A stretch of 64,000 bases of DNA from Ischnura elegans (Eukaryota; Arthropoda; Insecta; Odonata; Coenagrionidae): contig NW_025791658.1 of assembly GCF_921293095.1 (NCBI RefSeq), positions 6,758,001 through 6,822,000 on the forward strand, read 5' to 3'. Of the stretch, positions 12,425 to 24,404 are shown one piece after another. Below the pieces are notes generated by a model that saw only the letters and a list, made by a program, of their open reading frames with translations, made no database searches and was not told where the DNA came from. Position 1 is the stretch's first letter, and every line of letters begins with the position of its first letter. Both the position numbers and the translations under genes were made by a program.

Positions 12425-13299
12425 AATTCATAATGATTCGTATCAAGGTTCTCGCTACGGTCGGTAGCTATCGATTGTGTTGCGTTCGATACATTTTTCG
12501 ATCGTGCGAGTTACGATATATCTAATGTCGACCTAATCGATTGAGATTAGCCTGAGTGCCGTGTTCCTGCGCGCTTCGTATCCAATCGTACGTGCTTAGT
12601 AGCGGACATTCACATGCTGCGTACGCGCTTCGTCGACAGGCCGCGAACGGAAATTATCCATTGACGAAAAGCGACGAAGCGGCATAGTATCCCCTTAGTC
12701 AATGGGTACTATGTACATACGAATTAGATACGGAGGGTTCTGTGCCGTCTGGGCAGGGTCTAACCATGGTAAGTGTGAACGCGCGTTGGTTCTGACGTCA
12801 TCCTACGCTGGTTAAGAATGATGGTAATGTGAACGGGGCATAAGCGTAGGCACCATACAAAGTTGCAATTACAGAATTTTTCTAAACTTCATATGCTTTA
12901 CAACCGCATGATATTGCACATTTGATACTTCCAATGGCAATTTTATATTATGCTGGCGTAATTTTTAATTTCATACCATTGGCATTTCCATAGTTCTCTC
13001 CCCTGATTAACTAAATGTTGTATTAAGTTTAGAGTTTGTTGCCTCTTATTGTTTCTGCAAACGATCATTCTCCAATATGCTGCCCAAATAGTTAGTTTTG
13101 CAAATAACTGAATTTTTGATGAATGGAGAATCATAAAAATCTCATTTAAATCAATAAAATCCGATTTAAATCAATAAAATCCGATTTAAATCAATAAAAT
13201 CCGATTTAAATCAATAAAATCCGATTTAAATTTTTAAAATCAACAAAAATGTTTTTTTTTTTGAAAAAAATCATGATTTTTATCAACCCTGCTGTCGAG

Positions 13300-13867
13300 T
13301 TTTTTTGGGAGCCAGACTTTGTTGTTTGAAGCAATGGTCAATCAATGATATCTGTAATGTAGCTGATTCGAGAACACTGAATAATGCAATTGAACAATTC
13401 TACGGTGGAAAAAATCAATTTCGTATTATTATCCCCAGGATCAATTAACTGGTATTCTTTATGGGGTTTCAAGTTGATAACTAATGGAACAATTTTGAAA
13501 CTTTCCACCGGTTGTGTTTTCAAACATTAAATTCTTCTACTCACAGGAACTTATTGCTTCAGTTTTAAATAGTATATCACTTTATGTAATCACTTCCGTT
13601 CCCAATATTATAGTTTCCATTACATGCAAATGCCAGTCGTGTATGGTTTTAGACGCTAATACTATCACATTCCCGCCCACAAAGAAGTTGCTATTCATTG
13701 AGGCTTTCGAGAGGCTGGCAGAGAATTATACCATGAAGAATTAATTACTTATAAAAAATAATATCACCAAATTGGTATTGGTTCGATAAATCTGGCATTT
13801 TACGTTCACCGAAAGTCTTATAATTACAGGATACTAGTTCACAGATGACATAGTGAACACATGAAAA
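13300..13867. other. Unassigned interval between two transposon nests
   Basis: The first 40 bases complete the interspersed repeat interrupted by the MITE. The rest holds only short open frames without recognised motifs. Confidence 0.4.
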
Positions 13868-14143
13868 AATAACCCAGTCAACACAACAATTATGGCCACA
13901 GTGTGGCCATACTGTGGCCACACTGTGGCAAGGCATTGTGGCCATAGTTAGTTGCCATTATGGCGCCATAATGGTTTTGACCCCCGGCCACAGTGTGGCT
14001 AGCCATAATGTGGCTTTAGTGTGGATAGCCACACTATGGCCACATTTTGGCTAGCCACAATGCTCCACCACTAATATGTTAATATTTATACATATAATAA
14101 TTCCTTTTTAATAGTATTATTATGCCTCCTTCAATCCTAGCTA

Positions 14144-15974
14144 CTCAGGGAAAAATTTCTGCTGTGTAAGTCATTTGGAACTGTCATGTATCTGCTTTGT
14201 ACCACTGATTTGTATGTGCTTTTGAACTACTGTGGAATTGAAACACGGTACACAGCAGTTCATGACGTCATAGCATCGCTACCATGTCATCAACTCATTT
14301 GAAACATATTTTGAACTGCCTTGGATTTCCATTGGAAACTGCTATGGGACTCATTTGGATTTAAATTTGGAAGTCGTTTGTACCACTCGTTCATCCGTTT
14401 TGAAACTGATTTGTACCATTTGGAACTCATTTGTACAACATGCCACCTCCTTTGTAGCAGTTCAAGATGGCGTACTCAATTTTCTTGAAGTTTATTTTAG
14501 TCTGTTTCGGATATTTAGGCAAAATGACTATTACGAATGGAAGTGCGGCAGTGCCGCCATTAGGCAATTGCTCCATTGCTTTGCAAAGCATTAGTCATAA
14601 ACGAAATACATTCAAGCTCGACAAGCTTAACAAAAGTTTCGTGTTTTCCTATTGCGGAGTGAGGGGTAAGTCACTTTGGTGGTCAAGAAAGTCCTTATCG
14701 AGAGCTTAATTCCGATCTTACGTGGTTGATGTGGATCATTCAGTGTCCATTTTTGAGTGAAATGCCTTCGTTTCTGGAAATTTTTTCTTGAAAACCGTCA
14801 TGTTAAATATCTGAAAATACAATGGGAAATGCGAAAAAAGGCCTTTCCGGGTAATCGAACTTGTTATCTTCGACATTGAAATATATTTTCGAAGGAGGGA
14901 TTCATGGCGAAAAAATTCAGCCCTAAAATGCGGATCCAAATATGGACATAAACCATTTCCTAGGGATCGCGAAGACAATATACATCGGTATGTTTTATCA
15001 TAGAGTAAGTATATTATATACTTACTCTATGGTTTTATGTATATTAATCTATGCAAAATACTACTTTTCCGGTAGTATCAAAGAACGAAAGCAATGAAAG
15101 AAAAGGTTGCAAATATGCCGTAAAATTCACAATATTTATAATTGCGAAGTATACTTTGAAAGTATAGACATTGAATTTTTACGATAATAATATACTTGGA
15201 AACGCAAAAAAACGCGAGCGCTATGAATTTGTTATTGAATACCTTTATTATACGTAACCAAAATTCTCGGTACGTAGTGAAGATAATCTTGTCGCATTTC
15301 AAATCGGACCCAAAAATACGATTTAAGCCACAAGGAAAATAGAATGATTTTTAAACTAATTCGAGTGATTATTTGGGAGTTCCGTTTCTATTAACTGACT
15401 TGCGATTATTTCTTATTAAACTACGTATGCATTTTTATTGCATATATGTATGAAAGAATTTTCGTTTTCTCGACCAAACGTATCAGACTGAACCTGGCCA
15501 TGGTATGTTGGCGCGTAGAAGACAGTTCCAAAACAAATGATGACGTTTATAAATCGCATGGATTTGTTCACAGAGAATTACAAACGTATGGAAAGTAATA
15601 CATGAATCTTCTCAGTACACAACAGTTACAATACGAATGATGACGCCCGGAAATCCGGTCATCTCGTTCAAAGGGAGTTCCAAATGTATTTTCTCCGTAC
15701 ACAGCAGTTACAATACGAATGATGACGTCTGGAAATCCTACCGAATCGTTCAAACGTAGTTCCAAATGAGTAGAAAGCAGTTCCAAACGAACACACTCTG
15801 TACAAAGGAGTTCCAAAGGGGATCACAAATGAGTTACAAACGTCTTCATATTTCTAATTTTTGGTACAAATGAGTGAAAATGAGTTTCACAGCAGTTCCA
15901 ATGCAGATTTTGGTGTTCCAAAGCAGTTTCAAAAGGGTTCCAAAGCAGTTGCAAAGAAAAAATTTTTCCCTGAG
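14144..15974. mobile_element. Nested TIR element with catttggaact subterminal repeats
   Basis: The termini are CTCAGGGAAAAATTT (15 bp) in inverted orientation, flanked by TA on each side (14142-14143, 15975-15976). The first 300 bases carry many variants of tcatttggaactcatttgta and the last 420 bases carry the complementary forms (acaaatgagttacaaacg, agcagttccaaa). The centre contains a 31-base palindrome at 15000-15030 with half-site atagagtaagtatat. No transposase was recognised; the 80-codon frame at 14467-14709 has no known motif. Confidence 0.78.
15000..15030. repeat. 31-bp palindrome in the nested element
   Basis: The half-site atagagtaagtatat is followed by its reverse complement with one central mismatch. 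It is AT-rich and could form a cruciform. Confidence 0.85.
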
Positions 15975-16819
15975 TATGCCCATCAATGTAAAAATAATGA
16001 TTTTTTGGAAAATTAGATGCGAACCAAAAATTTTAATTTACCATCAATTTAAATAATAAATACGATAAAATGCCCTCTGGTTGGCACCCCATACCCCAAG
16101 TAGCACTTTGCGATATAGAGTATCAGAAAGGTAAATGCAAATAAAAGTTCCTATATACTCAGTAAATGATGTTTGTAAGTACTTTATTATTGCAGTAAAT
16201 TAACCATGAATAACATAATATAACCATTAATGATCGCCTTGGTTAGCCACTAAAAAAACATAACAACATTGCAGATAAGCTAGTATTACAATATTGCCTT
16301 GGATTTGAGACAATAACATGTTACACATCCACCTCAAGTTATTTTAGCTAGGCTTATGGACCAATCTGTAACAGGTAAAATCACATATTTAGTCATTACA
16401 ACATTTACGGTAGTCTATCTAATCCTCTCCACATTTCAACATCACAGTACTCACGGGAAGACGCTGAAATAGATTAAATCAATGTGGAAGCCTTTTCTCT
16501 TGAAATAAATACATATTATTCTTTCTTTAGCACACTTTCTTTACATCAATGAAATCAGCCAAATCTCATTTTGATAACTCATCAACAAGTCTGCATCTAT
16601 AGCAACCGTAAACAAACTTTATCATCTGTGGCAGTTGTGGCTTTCCAAAGTGTGGCCATAGTTGCATATGTGTATGGCAAGCCACACTATGGCTTGCCGC
16701 ATGACAACCACAGTCTGGCCATAGTATGGCAAGCTGTGGCTAGCCATAGCCATAGTTGCCACAGGTAAACCACAGTTCGGCCATACTGTGGCCATAATTG
16801 TTGTGTTGACTGGGTAATA

Positions 16820-18180
16820 CTTCAGGTCATAAACACTATAATGCCACACGACGCATGAATGTGCAAAACAATTTACGTATCATGCATGATTTGCTATGTA
16901 CTCCAAGAAAGAAGTCGAACAAGATGAAAAACTGTTTGGATGGTTTAGTTCGAGGAGTTGTCATGAAAATTATTTCCTTCAAAACTCAAGGGGAGTAGCA
17001 ATTAGCACACAATCCTCCGTCATCATGTGGGTATGTCACAAACATCGATTCCAAAATCATAATTCAATGATGTTTACGAAATTATTATTCTCGAATTCCG
17101 GTAACCTACAATGTATTAAAGAATGACCTTTATTCTCACCAAGTTAACGAAAAAGGTTGAGTCTCAACTATAAAAATATCTCTTTCAAATTCCAGACGAA
17201 AAATGATTATATAGGATCCGATATAACATTCTGTTGTAGGCTTAAGGATTTTCTCAGATCAAAAAACAACGATGACGCCTTAAATACGCCATAAATAAAC
17301 AATAATATGCTAAAGATATACGGAACTACCAACCTCTAATCGAATCAAGTCCGTTATCACTTGTGCAGGAAAATATTCATGCCTCTCGCTCATTTTAAAG
17401 AAATAGGGTTATCACAATTGTGCAATCAAAGCCTGCATATCCATGAAATAAACTATTTGACAAATTGATTAATGCTTGAACTTAGCGAAACGCAGTGAAA
17501 TAGTTCTTCCTTCCTTCGATTGACGATTCATAGACCTGCCCGCGTTCCATGACGATTTGGCCATGATCAATACACTAGTGACGTCACGTTAGGTAATCCA
17601 GGCGTTTTCCCTGTAAAAAAACTAATCACTTTCCTGATCAGCAAACTCCTATATCGAAATGGCTTTTATAAGATGATATGACTTTAGCATGTCTTGTTTC
17701 TAAGTTTTGGCTTAAGGTGAACAAAACTACAATTATTTCCAAACCAAAAGTAACTCTATTTGAAGGCTTGTTATATTATCAGTTCGATTGTTAAAGTACA
17801 TTTATTGACGTTATTTCTCTAAAATGAAATATGGCTCTCGTAATCCGGTATAAGATCTTATTTCCTGGCGCATGGGGAAATTAAGGTGACGTAAAATATA
17901 TTTTTGTCTTCTATCATTCCATATCTTTTTTAATAAAAAACAATAGATATTAAAAATAATTTAAATACTTTTACTCGAAACTGAAGAGTCTATTGCCTTC
18001 GCAAAAATCCTTCGGTGAATATCACCATACTAATAATCTACTGTAATGTTTTCTTATGCAATTAATTTCATTGATGTTATTGTATTCATTCGAACTTATC
18101 GGCTTACTTTAAGGTTGGCACTGGATTTGACGAAAAATAAGAGGTTTTTCCTTATTATTAACAGAAAATTTAATTTAAAT
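16820..18180. other. Unassigned AT-rich interval
   Basis: No supported gene or repeat was seen. Open frames are under 80 codons without recognised motifs. Confidence 0.4.
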
Positions 18181-18199
18181 GTATTTTAAAAACGTCATA

Positions 18200-18500
18200 T
18201 ATCATATATTGCCGTCGCAATAGCCGCATGGAAGCCAGCTGAAAAACAAACTTCCGCGCTAACAGCGATTGTTGCACCCGTTGCTACGTATCAACATCGC
18301 GCCGTCTCTATGCATCGCGTCTTGACTTGCGTGGTATTATGGGTAGAATATGCCACGATTGCAAATTTACTGATTATACGTCGACGAGGCAGTGACAGTG
18401 GTCTGGTACGTTGTTTTTTTTAGGATTTTCTGCATTATTTCTCGCTATTGAGTTTATTTATCGTCCCTTAATCCGAGGTAAATGGAATCTGAATCTGACC
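18200..18500 (+). promoter_or_regulatory. Possible promoter / first-exon area (CG-containing island)
   Basis: This segment is richer in G+C and CG dinucleotides than the surroundings (for example tatcaacatcgcgccgtc and gcatcgcgtcttgactt), and ends with a plausible donor (ccgag|gtaaat) at about 18477. It might be a 5' untranslated exon, but no downstream coding exon is firmly connected. A candidate acceptor-flanked stretch at 19712-19800 can be read as a short coding segment, without proof. Confidence 0.2.
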
Positions 18501-20850
18501 TTTGTGAGTTTTAGTTATCAATGCCATGTAACAAGGCGTAGTGACTTGTGTTGTCATTTCTAGCATGTTTACTCTTACATAACCTACTTATTTGCCATTG
18601 TTTGCGGTTTGAGGTACGTGTAAATGTGACTACGTTCTTAAGGAATGCCTAACTACATGTTATCTTGTGATTGCAATGTGGCCCTCAAATACATTCGGGG
18701 TCTGGCATTGAGGTTACTTATACTGCGTGTTGGTGAGTTGATGTTCGTTGTCTCATTGTAACTCTGTCGTGTTGTACGACTTGGATTTTATATCTCACGG
18801 TTGATTTTCCTTCGTCCATTATTTATAATCTCCTGATTCTTAGGAACTGCGAGAAAATTAAACGGACAAATTAGGGTTTATAATATTGGTAATTATATGG
18901 GTAATAGTTTACTTTAAATGATGTGCTATTACCATTTGAAGACTTGAGCGTGCATACTATTAATTCGTTTGCAGCCGCTGCCCTTTCTCCGGCCCGTAAG
19001 ATCGTTTAGAATGCGACATAAGTTTTGAATCCTAAATTTGGTGCAGATCCGGCGAAAATAAGTATTCGACAAAAGTATACTTTTACCTCTTAAGGTATAT
19101 ATAAACTTTTGCCGTTGCTGCACTGTTGTCGTGTCATCATTGTATCTATGATTTTCCACTATTTCAATCGATACTTTACGGTCTTGTGTAAGTATTATCG
19201 TGTAAATATACTATGTCAAATATTGATAAGTTACTGGGGTAAATGTTTTCTTACCATATGGAATTCCAGGTGTGGGTAGACAGTAGAATGATTCAGCTGT
19301 CTTTTTCTTTTGGCCTTTTCGTCTCTTCTCTGACTGGAAATCTGGAAATATTTCTATTTTATTCACTGAGATAGGGCTGTAGTCAGCAAGTTTCTCCATA
19401 TGTTCATTTCTTTGCTATTTTCTCTGTCCCTCGGTATAAAAAGATGTCCATCATAGATAATAGCTATGCCACATACTTCTTTTTAGTTTCGACATAATCC
19501 TACATTTTAATGTACGTATTGAATGAATGATTAATGAATATTATTTCGTCCTGGTTATATTGAAGTTATAAGGGTCTATTTCAACCTCTTAATTTGCCTC
19601 TAATTACAGATTAAAATGTCGTAGGTCTAGCTGTAGCTATTAAGTTGATGAAATGACGAAAAAGTATTCAGCTGCCAATTAGTTAATCTGCATCTGTCCT
19701 ATTTGCATTCCAGGATTCATTTCTGTTTCATTGACAAGTGGTTGTCTGACAAAATCGGCCGGAAAACTTTCCTTCCAGAACCTCCCGAGTCTTCAAGTGG
19801 GTATTATTATCAATTTCTTATAATTCTGTCTTCTGCATAATTACAGTGCATGAAACTCCTTAATTCCATTTGCTATTATGCCATAGTTTTGTTGTTAAAT
19901 AAGTCATCTCACCCAATTGGTCTCTCAGTACCACTTGGTTTGAAGTTTTCTGTGGTCTTTTTGTGGGACAAGCTAACAGAAATGGTGACGGTTAAATATT
20001 TTTGCTTGAGACTTTTTTCCCGGTCAATCCTGCCAGCTGTGTGTGGCATTTGTCTTGAAACTGGTTAAGGTGGTAGTTTGTCGTTCATAGCATGTAGGTA
20101 TTATTGTCACGTTGTCTAAAGGGCAGGTCTCATTTGCGACTTATATTGTTGTGAGTGAATTATTGTTTTGCGTGTGTATCCTTGGTTTAGGTATTTTTTA
20201 GACCCTTCAAAGACACCATTTGATCAATAAGTTTTGAAGTTAAAATTTATGCTCAGGAATTCATCCGTGTGATTGTAATATGTGTCTAACGCTATAATTG
20301 AAATCCTAAATTGGTAAATCCTATAGATGAAAAGTTATTTATTCAGATTTATTGGCCAAATGGCTTAGAAAATCTAAAGAATATGATTATTCAAATTTTA
20401 AGCATTTTTGCATTTTATTATTTTCATTAGAAAATCACCATTGCATGCATGGTTATAAACTTATGCAAGGGTGTCGTCCCGTACACGCTCCCAATGCTCT
20501 CAAGTGCTCCCACTTCAGATGCTACAAAGGGCGTAGCCGGATAAGAAGGTGAAAAGTCCCCCTTCGGGATTTTTCCTGTACTTAGGGTATGCGATTTGGG
20601 ATCAAATAGGACAAACCTCCCCACATTTCCAGCCCGCTGGATGCCCACCAGGGCCGGCTAGATCGAAAATACGATTTTCACTCTTTTTTAATAATCTCGG
20701 TCAAGAATGCATATTTTTTAATGCGGTTTACGGCATTTGAAACCTTATTTAATGGAGTAGATTTCCAATTGCTTTCAATAACTTTGAGCAGGACAAGAAG
20801 ATATGGCGTCGATTTGAAAATTTCTAATGCATGTTTTCATAAAATATGCT
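18500..20850. other. Unassigned interval before the inverted-repeat element
   Basis: Mostly non-coding sequence. 19712-19800 follows a pyrimidine-poor tccag and stays open in one frame with a plausible protein-like reading (FIDKWLSDKIGRKTF), but no donor or phase partner was established. 20460-20660 is more GC-rich and may be a dispersed repeat of unknown class. Confidence 0.3.
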
Positions 20851-20852
20851 TA

Positions 20853-22489
20853 AGAGGGTCAAAAAGAAAAAAAAGGTTTTGTGGAGGTGTTTTTTAATAC
20901 CTTTCGGCTGGCGTATTGAAAATATAACTTTTAGGTGGTGGAACATCGTGAAAAATGCGATTAAAAATTGCGATTTTGGCCATTTGACTATGCTCTGGCC
21001 CTCCATAACACCCCTTTTTACTTATTATAGTATTCTACCGATTAAGGTGTCCACCACAGGGACAGAATTGTATGGATACTGGTGCCAAAAATGGCTTCAG
21101 GGCCTCCGAAAACTGCCGGAATGTAAGAATATAGATTAAGAAAATGAGCTCGATTTGAGTTTTCCCCGCGTTGTATCTACGCACAAGTGTTGTTTCATTT
21201 GTGTATTTACCGCTACAAATTATCTCCATCCTGTTCCAAAACATGAACAGTACTAGTTATTCTTTGTAAACCATTCCCTATTTTTACCCTTGATGGGTTG
21301 TGGTTGATATGCCCAGACCTTTATTGGCCAATCAAAATGATGCTGATTCTCTAAAATCAATCTTGCAATCGGCATATCCCATGAAAAATTTCATGAAAAA
21401 GGGTGACATTTTGATTCTGGATAGAGGATTTTGGGATGTTGTGTCATATTTAGAAGATGATTTAGAGTTCAGCGTGTTGATGCCGACGTTGAAAGGCAAG
21501 TGAGCTCAATTAACGACTAAAGAATTGAAGAAATTGTGAGTCGTGGCTAAATTAAGACGGGTAGGTAATGGTAATATTAAGAAAAAATATCATTAAAATA
21601 TAACAAACTATAATTTTTATTTGCAATATACTTACAGCGAATGGCATCGTATGAGGCAGCATATTGAGATATTGCTGTGACTGTTAATGGAAATAGGAGA
21701 ATAGGGTGTTGCGCTCATATTGCAGCAACAATTTATTATACATCCAATGGGCAGTACCAAGATAAAATCGCAAGACCGGCCGTGATTTTAACTAGAATTG
21801 TTTTTACGGACAACATCATAATACGCATCAATGAATATTCAGAGGATGACTAATAACCTTTCAAGACCGATTTTCATTGACATCCTGGAGTCAGTATAAA
21901 ATTGTATGGTGAAAATTCACCGAAAATTCATCTATTCGTCTAGTTACTGTTCATCAGATTTTTTTATTTGTATGCCAACTGGGAAAAAGTTGAAACCCAT
22001 AAAATTTTTTCATTTCAGCAAACAGCTATTATTAACTTGTCATAAAATCCCAAGGGTTTAGCATAGGTGAGGTAATTTCAATGAATTTATATCTGATAAG
22101 GACATTGAGAAAGTTCATAAATTCTTATGGTGCGTTTATTACGGTAAAATGAAACCTATTCTAGCATTTGAAAGGAATGACGGAGGGGGGTTGGAGGCCA
22201 GGAAATTCTTTTTAGCTTACTCGGGCATTTTCAAGGGCCGAGAAGCCATTTTCGGCACCAGTATCCATACAATTCTGTCCCTGTGGTGGGCACCTCAATC
22301 GGTAGAATACTATAATAAGTAATAAGGGGTGTTATGGAGGGCCAGGGCATAGAGTCAAATGGCCAGAATTGCATATTTTTAATCGCATTTTTTGCAATGT
22401 TCCACCACCTAAAAGCTATATTTTCAATACGCCAGCCGAAAGGTATTTAAAAACACCTCCAGAAAACGTTTTTTCTTTTTAGCCCTCTC
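20853..22489. mobile_element. Element with about 267-bp terminal inverted repeats enclosing a decayed transposase
   Basis: The left arm (20853-21118) and right arm (22222-22489) are inverted copies. Shared landmarks are acctttcggctggcgtattg, tggtggaacat, ggccctccataacacccctt and atggatactggtgcc. The ends read TTAAGAGGGT and, on the other strand, TTGAGAGGGC. The interval between the arms holds the remains of a DDE transposase (21300-21780). Long TIRs plus an internal transposase indicate a DNA transposon about 1.6 kb long; the target duplication could not be read. Confidence 0.65.
21300..21780 (+). pseudogene. DDE_Tnp_4 (HARBI1/IS5-like) transposase remnant
   Basis: The open part reads PRPLLANQNDADSLKSIL, then KKGDILILDRGFWDVVSYLE; a (D/E)RGF motif after an F..GD..I/L stretch is typical of the second catalytic aspartate region of HARBI1/IS5-type (DDE_Tnp_4) transposases. 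The same frame continues past a TGA at 21501 into AQLTTKELKKL, a second TGA, then VVAKLRR, resembling the QLT...E..K..RWVVE region of this family. After an intron-like or degraded stretch, 21683-21780 reads GNRRIGCCAHIAATIYY, a C-terminal CCAH motif found in some arthropod members. With at least two stops and missing N-terminal sequence, the gene is dead. Confidence 0.6.
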
Positions 22490-22519
22490 AATGGAATACT
22501 CAGACTCTCGCCAACCTTG

Positions 22520-22680
22520 AATGCTGCAGACCCAATTGACGAAGTCTGGCTCCCAAAAATCTTGACAGCGAGTGGCCTACCTATCGCCTCCTGTTGGATT
22601 ACCTACTTCAGGGGCTGTAGGGGTTGCCACCTTCCCTCTCTTTCTCCTGCTGAAGACCGCACTGCAGTCTACTGAAGTAC
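22520..22680 (-). repeat. Interspersed repeat, uninterrupted copy of the 6000-6126 / 13292-13340 family
   Basis: On the minus strand it reads gcaacccctacagcccctga ... cactcgctgtcaagatttttgggagccagactt, so the two halves that flank the hAT MITE at 6127-13291 are contiguous here. It acts as an approximate empty site for that insertion. Confidence 0.65.
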
Positions 22681-23339
22681 TACAGAAATTAGAATTTGCA
22701 CAGCAACTTCAATGTAAGATAACTCAAAAAAATCTTGAAAATGGATTCCCATGCATTTCGAAGTCTGGCAGAATATCGTGAAGTCTCGTTGGTGTGACCT
22801 AAGGTTTTCTACCATTTTATGTAAGTAGCACCATTCCCAATAACCTGAAAGCATTACGCTGGATTAAAGAAGTAAAGATAAAATGCAAATAGGCTACATT
22901 CTTCAAAGTGAGGTGATGATAAATAGAATTGTGAAAGTGGATAAAACTCTATAGACATATCCGTTACCATGGTGAGCAATTCAGGAATTTGAGAATAATC
23001 GTCATATTTATCTCCCTCTACCTATAGATGTCTCCCTTAACTCTATACATAGTGAGGGTTCCCACTCAACCGTAAAAACCTTGAAACTGTGAATAGGCCG
23101 TGAATTTAGTCTGCCGTGAAAATACCTGGAAAAAGCCGTGAATTTCGTCATAAAACCTTTTAAAAATCTCTCAAAATTGATTTTAGAACTACGATTGAAA
23201 GAGCAAAAGAAAAATTGATATGTGGATTATGATTCAAGGTCCAGACAATGTCCATTCATTTATCTGCGCACGTATATTCTAAGTGCAATTATTGGTGCGT
23301 GTGCCATGACGACTGTACCAAAGCCAGAAGACTGGTAAC

Positions 23340-24082
23340 CAGGGTTGATTGATTTAAATCACTTTGATTTAAATCATGATTTAAATCACGATTCAAATCA
23401 CTTGATTTTTATTTTAAAAAATCAGGTGATCTAAATCATAATGTGATCTATATGTTTGATTTTTAAAGAGTCAAGAAAAGGAAGCTGTAAGTGCGTAATT
23501 TTGATTTTTATTTCTTAATTAATACAATGAATCGACAGTTATCAGCACAATGGTGGCTCTTAAATAGAAATGATACTGTTGGAATGCATGTAACATGAGA
23601 ATTTAAAAAAATGGCTTTGGTTAGAATACTAGTGTATCCGTTGGAAAAAAATTGTTTTCTGATTTAACTTCTAAGCGTAGGCACCATACAAAGTTGCAAT
23701 GACAGAATTTTTCTAAACTTCATATGCTTTAGAACCGCATAATATAGCACATTTGATACTTCCAATGGAAATTTTATATTATGCTGGTGTAATTTTTAAT
23801 TTGATACCATTGACATTTCCATAGTTCTCTGCCCCTGATTGACTAAATGTTGTATTGAGTTTAGAGTATGTTGCCTCTTATTGTTTCTGCAAACAATCAT
23901 TCTCCAATATATGCTGCCCAAATAGTTAGTTTTGCAAATAACTGAATTTTTGATGAATGGAGAATCATAAAAATCTTATTTAAATCAATAAAATCCGATT
24001 TAAATCAATAAAATCTGATTTAAATAAAAAAAATCAACAAAAATGATTTTTTTGAAAAAAATCATGATTTTTATGAACCCTG
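23340..24082. mobile_element. hAT-type MITE copy 2 (intact, 743 bp)
   Basis: It begins CAGGGTTGATTGATTTAAAT and ends ATGAACCCTG, with a perfect 8-bp duplication CTGGTAAC at 23332-23339 and 24083-24090. It is colinear with the MITE at 6127-13291 and reads ttctaagcgtaggc where that copy is interrupted, defining the Harbinger-like insertion site. It has fewer of the 20-base atttaaatcaataaaatccg repeats than copy 1. It is non-coding. Confidence 0.9.
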
Positions 24083-24097
24083 CTGGTAACCACAGTG

Positions 24098-24404
24098 GAA
24101 ACGAGACTCCAGGGCGGGCTCGCCGGTTACACTCCTGGGGCAGGGACTGCAAGCGCTAGCTTTTCTCCTCTGCCCGCAGAAGGGGAAGGACTGGAAGGAG
24201 CAAGTGAGGAGGCGCCGCCGCGATAGAAAGCCCAACGACGCCTCCTGGGAGGGGATAGGGAAGGAAGGGACGAGGAATCCCGCACCGTCACAGAGGCGGG
24301 CGGGTCCTACTAACAGCGAAACCAAGCTTATGCAATTAATGTTCTAACGATCTTGGAAGACCATTCTATGAGGAAGAATAATCCAACGATCAAATCGTTA
24401 GATA
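24098..24404. mobile_element. SINE copy 1 with hairpin tail, 15-bp target duplication
   Basis: It is flanked by CTGGTAACCACAGTG at 24083-24097 and 24405-24419. It shares with the copy at 62008-62334 a GC-rich core (gaggcgccgccgcgat ... acgacgcctc) and a 3' segment that folds into a stem (ccattctatgaggaagaata) and ends aatcgttagat rather than with poly(A). Because the left duplication includes the right target duplication of the adjacent hAT MITE, the SINE inserted after the MITE. Confidence 0.75.

Larger units (their letters stand above)
6457..12840. mobile_element. 6.4-kb Harbinger-like DNA element nested in the hAT MITE
   Basis: It starts TGCCCCGTTCACATTAC and ends with the exact reverse complement (17 bp). 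It is flanked by TAA on both sides (6454-6456, 12841-12843), while the intact MITE copy reads straight through this point with a single TAA. A 3-bp TAA target is typical of PIF/Harbinger elements. No DDE transposase or Myb-like ORF was recognised inside, so it appears non-autonomous despite its length. Contents include subterminal gttcacac/gtgaacgc motifs, a (tgtataaaa)-rich tract, a 168-codon open frame, a 166-bp satellite array and two large palindromes. Confidence 0.82.
6127..13291. mobile_element. hAT-type MITE copy 1, split by a Harbinger-like insertion
   Basis: The ends are CAGGGTTGAT and ATCAACCCTG, flanked by a perfect 8-bp duplication CTGTCGAG (6119-6126 and 13292-13299). An 8-bp duplication with CAGGG termini is characteristic of the hAT superfamily. 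The MITE itself is only about 780 bases; 6457-12840 is a later insertion. A second copy at 23340-24082 lacks that insertion and confirms the join. Near the right end about four 20-base repeats of the type atttaaatcaataaaatccg occur (13145-13230), more than in the other copy. There is no coding capacity. Confidence 0.88.
13872..16815. mobile_element. TIR element with tggccacag-rich subterminal repeats (outer of a nest)
   Basis: The termini begin ACCCAGTCAACACAACAATT and the right end is its reverse complement; the match extends about 31 bp. AATA flanks both sides (13868-13871, 16816-16819), suggesting a 4-bp target duplication. Just inside both ends (to about 14070 and from about 16625) are dense variants of tggccacagtgtggccat and atggcaagcc. 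No transposase is present. The superfamily is uncertain. The 14144-15974 segment is a separate later insertion. Confidence 0.8.

Noticed and set aside
13880..14080. CRISPR-like or satellite array of tggccacag
   Set aside because: No regular repeat-spacer structure, and the host is eukaryotic; the motifs are the subterminal repeats of the 13872-16815 transposon.
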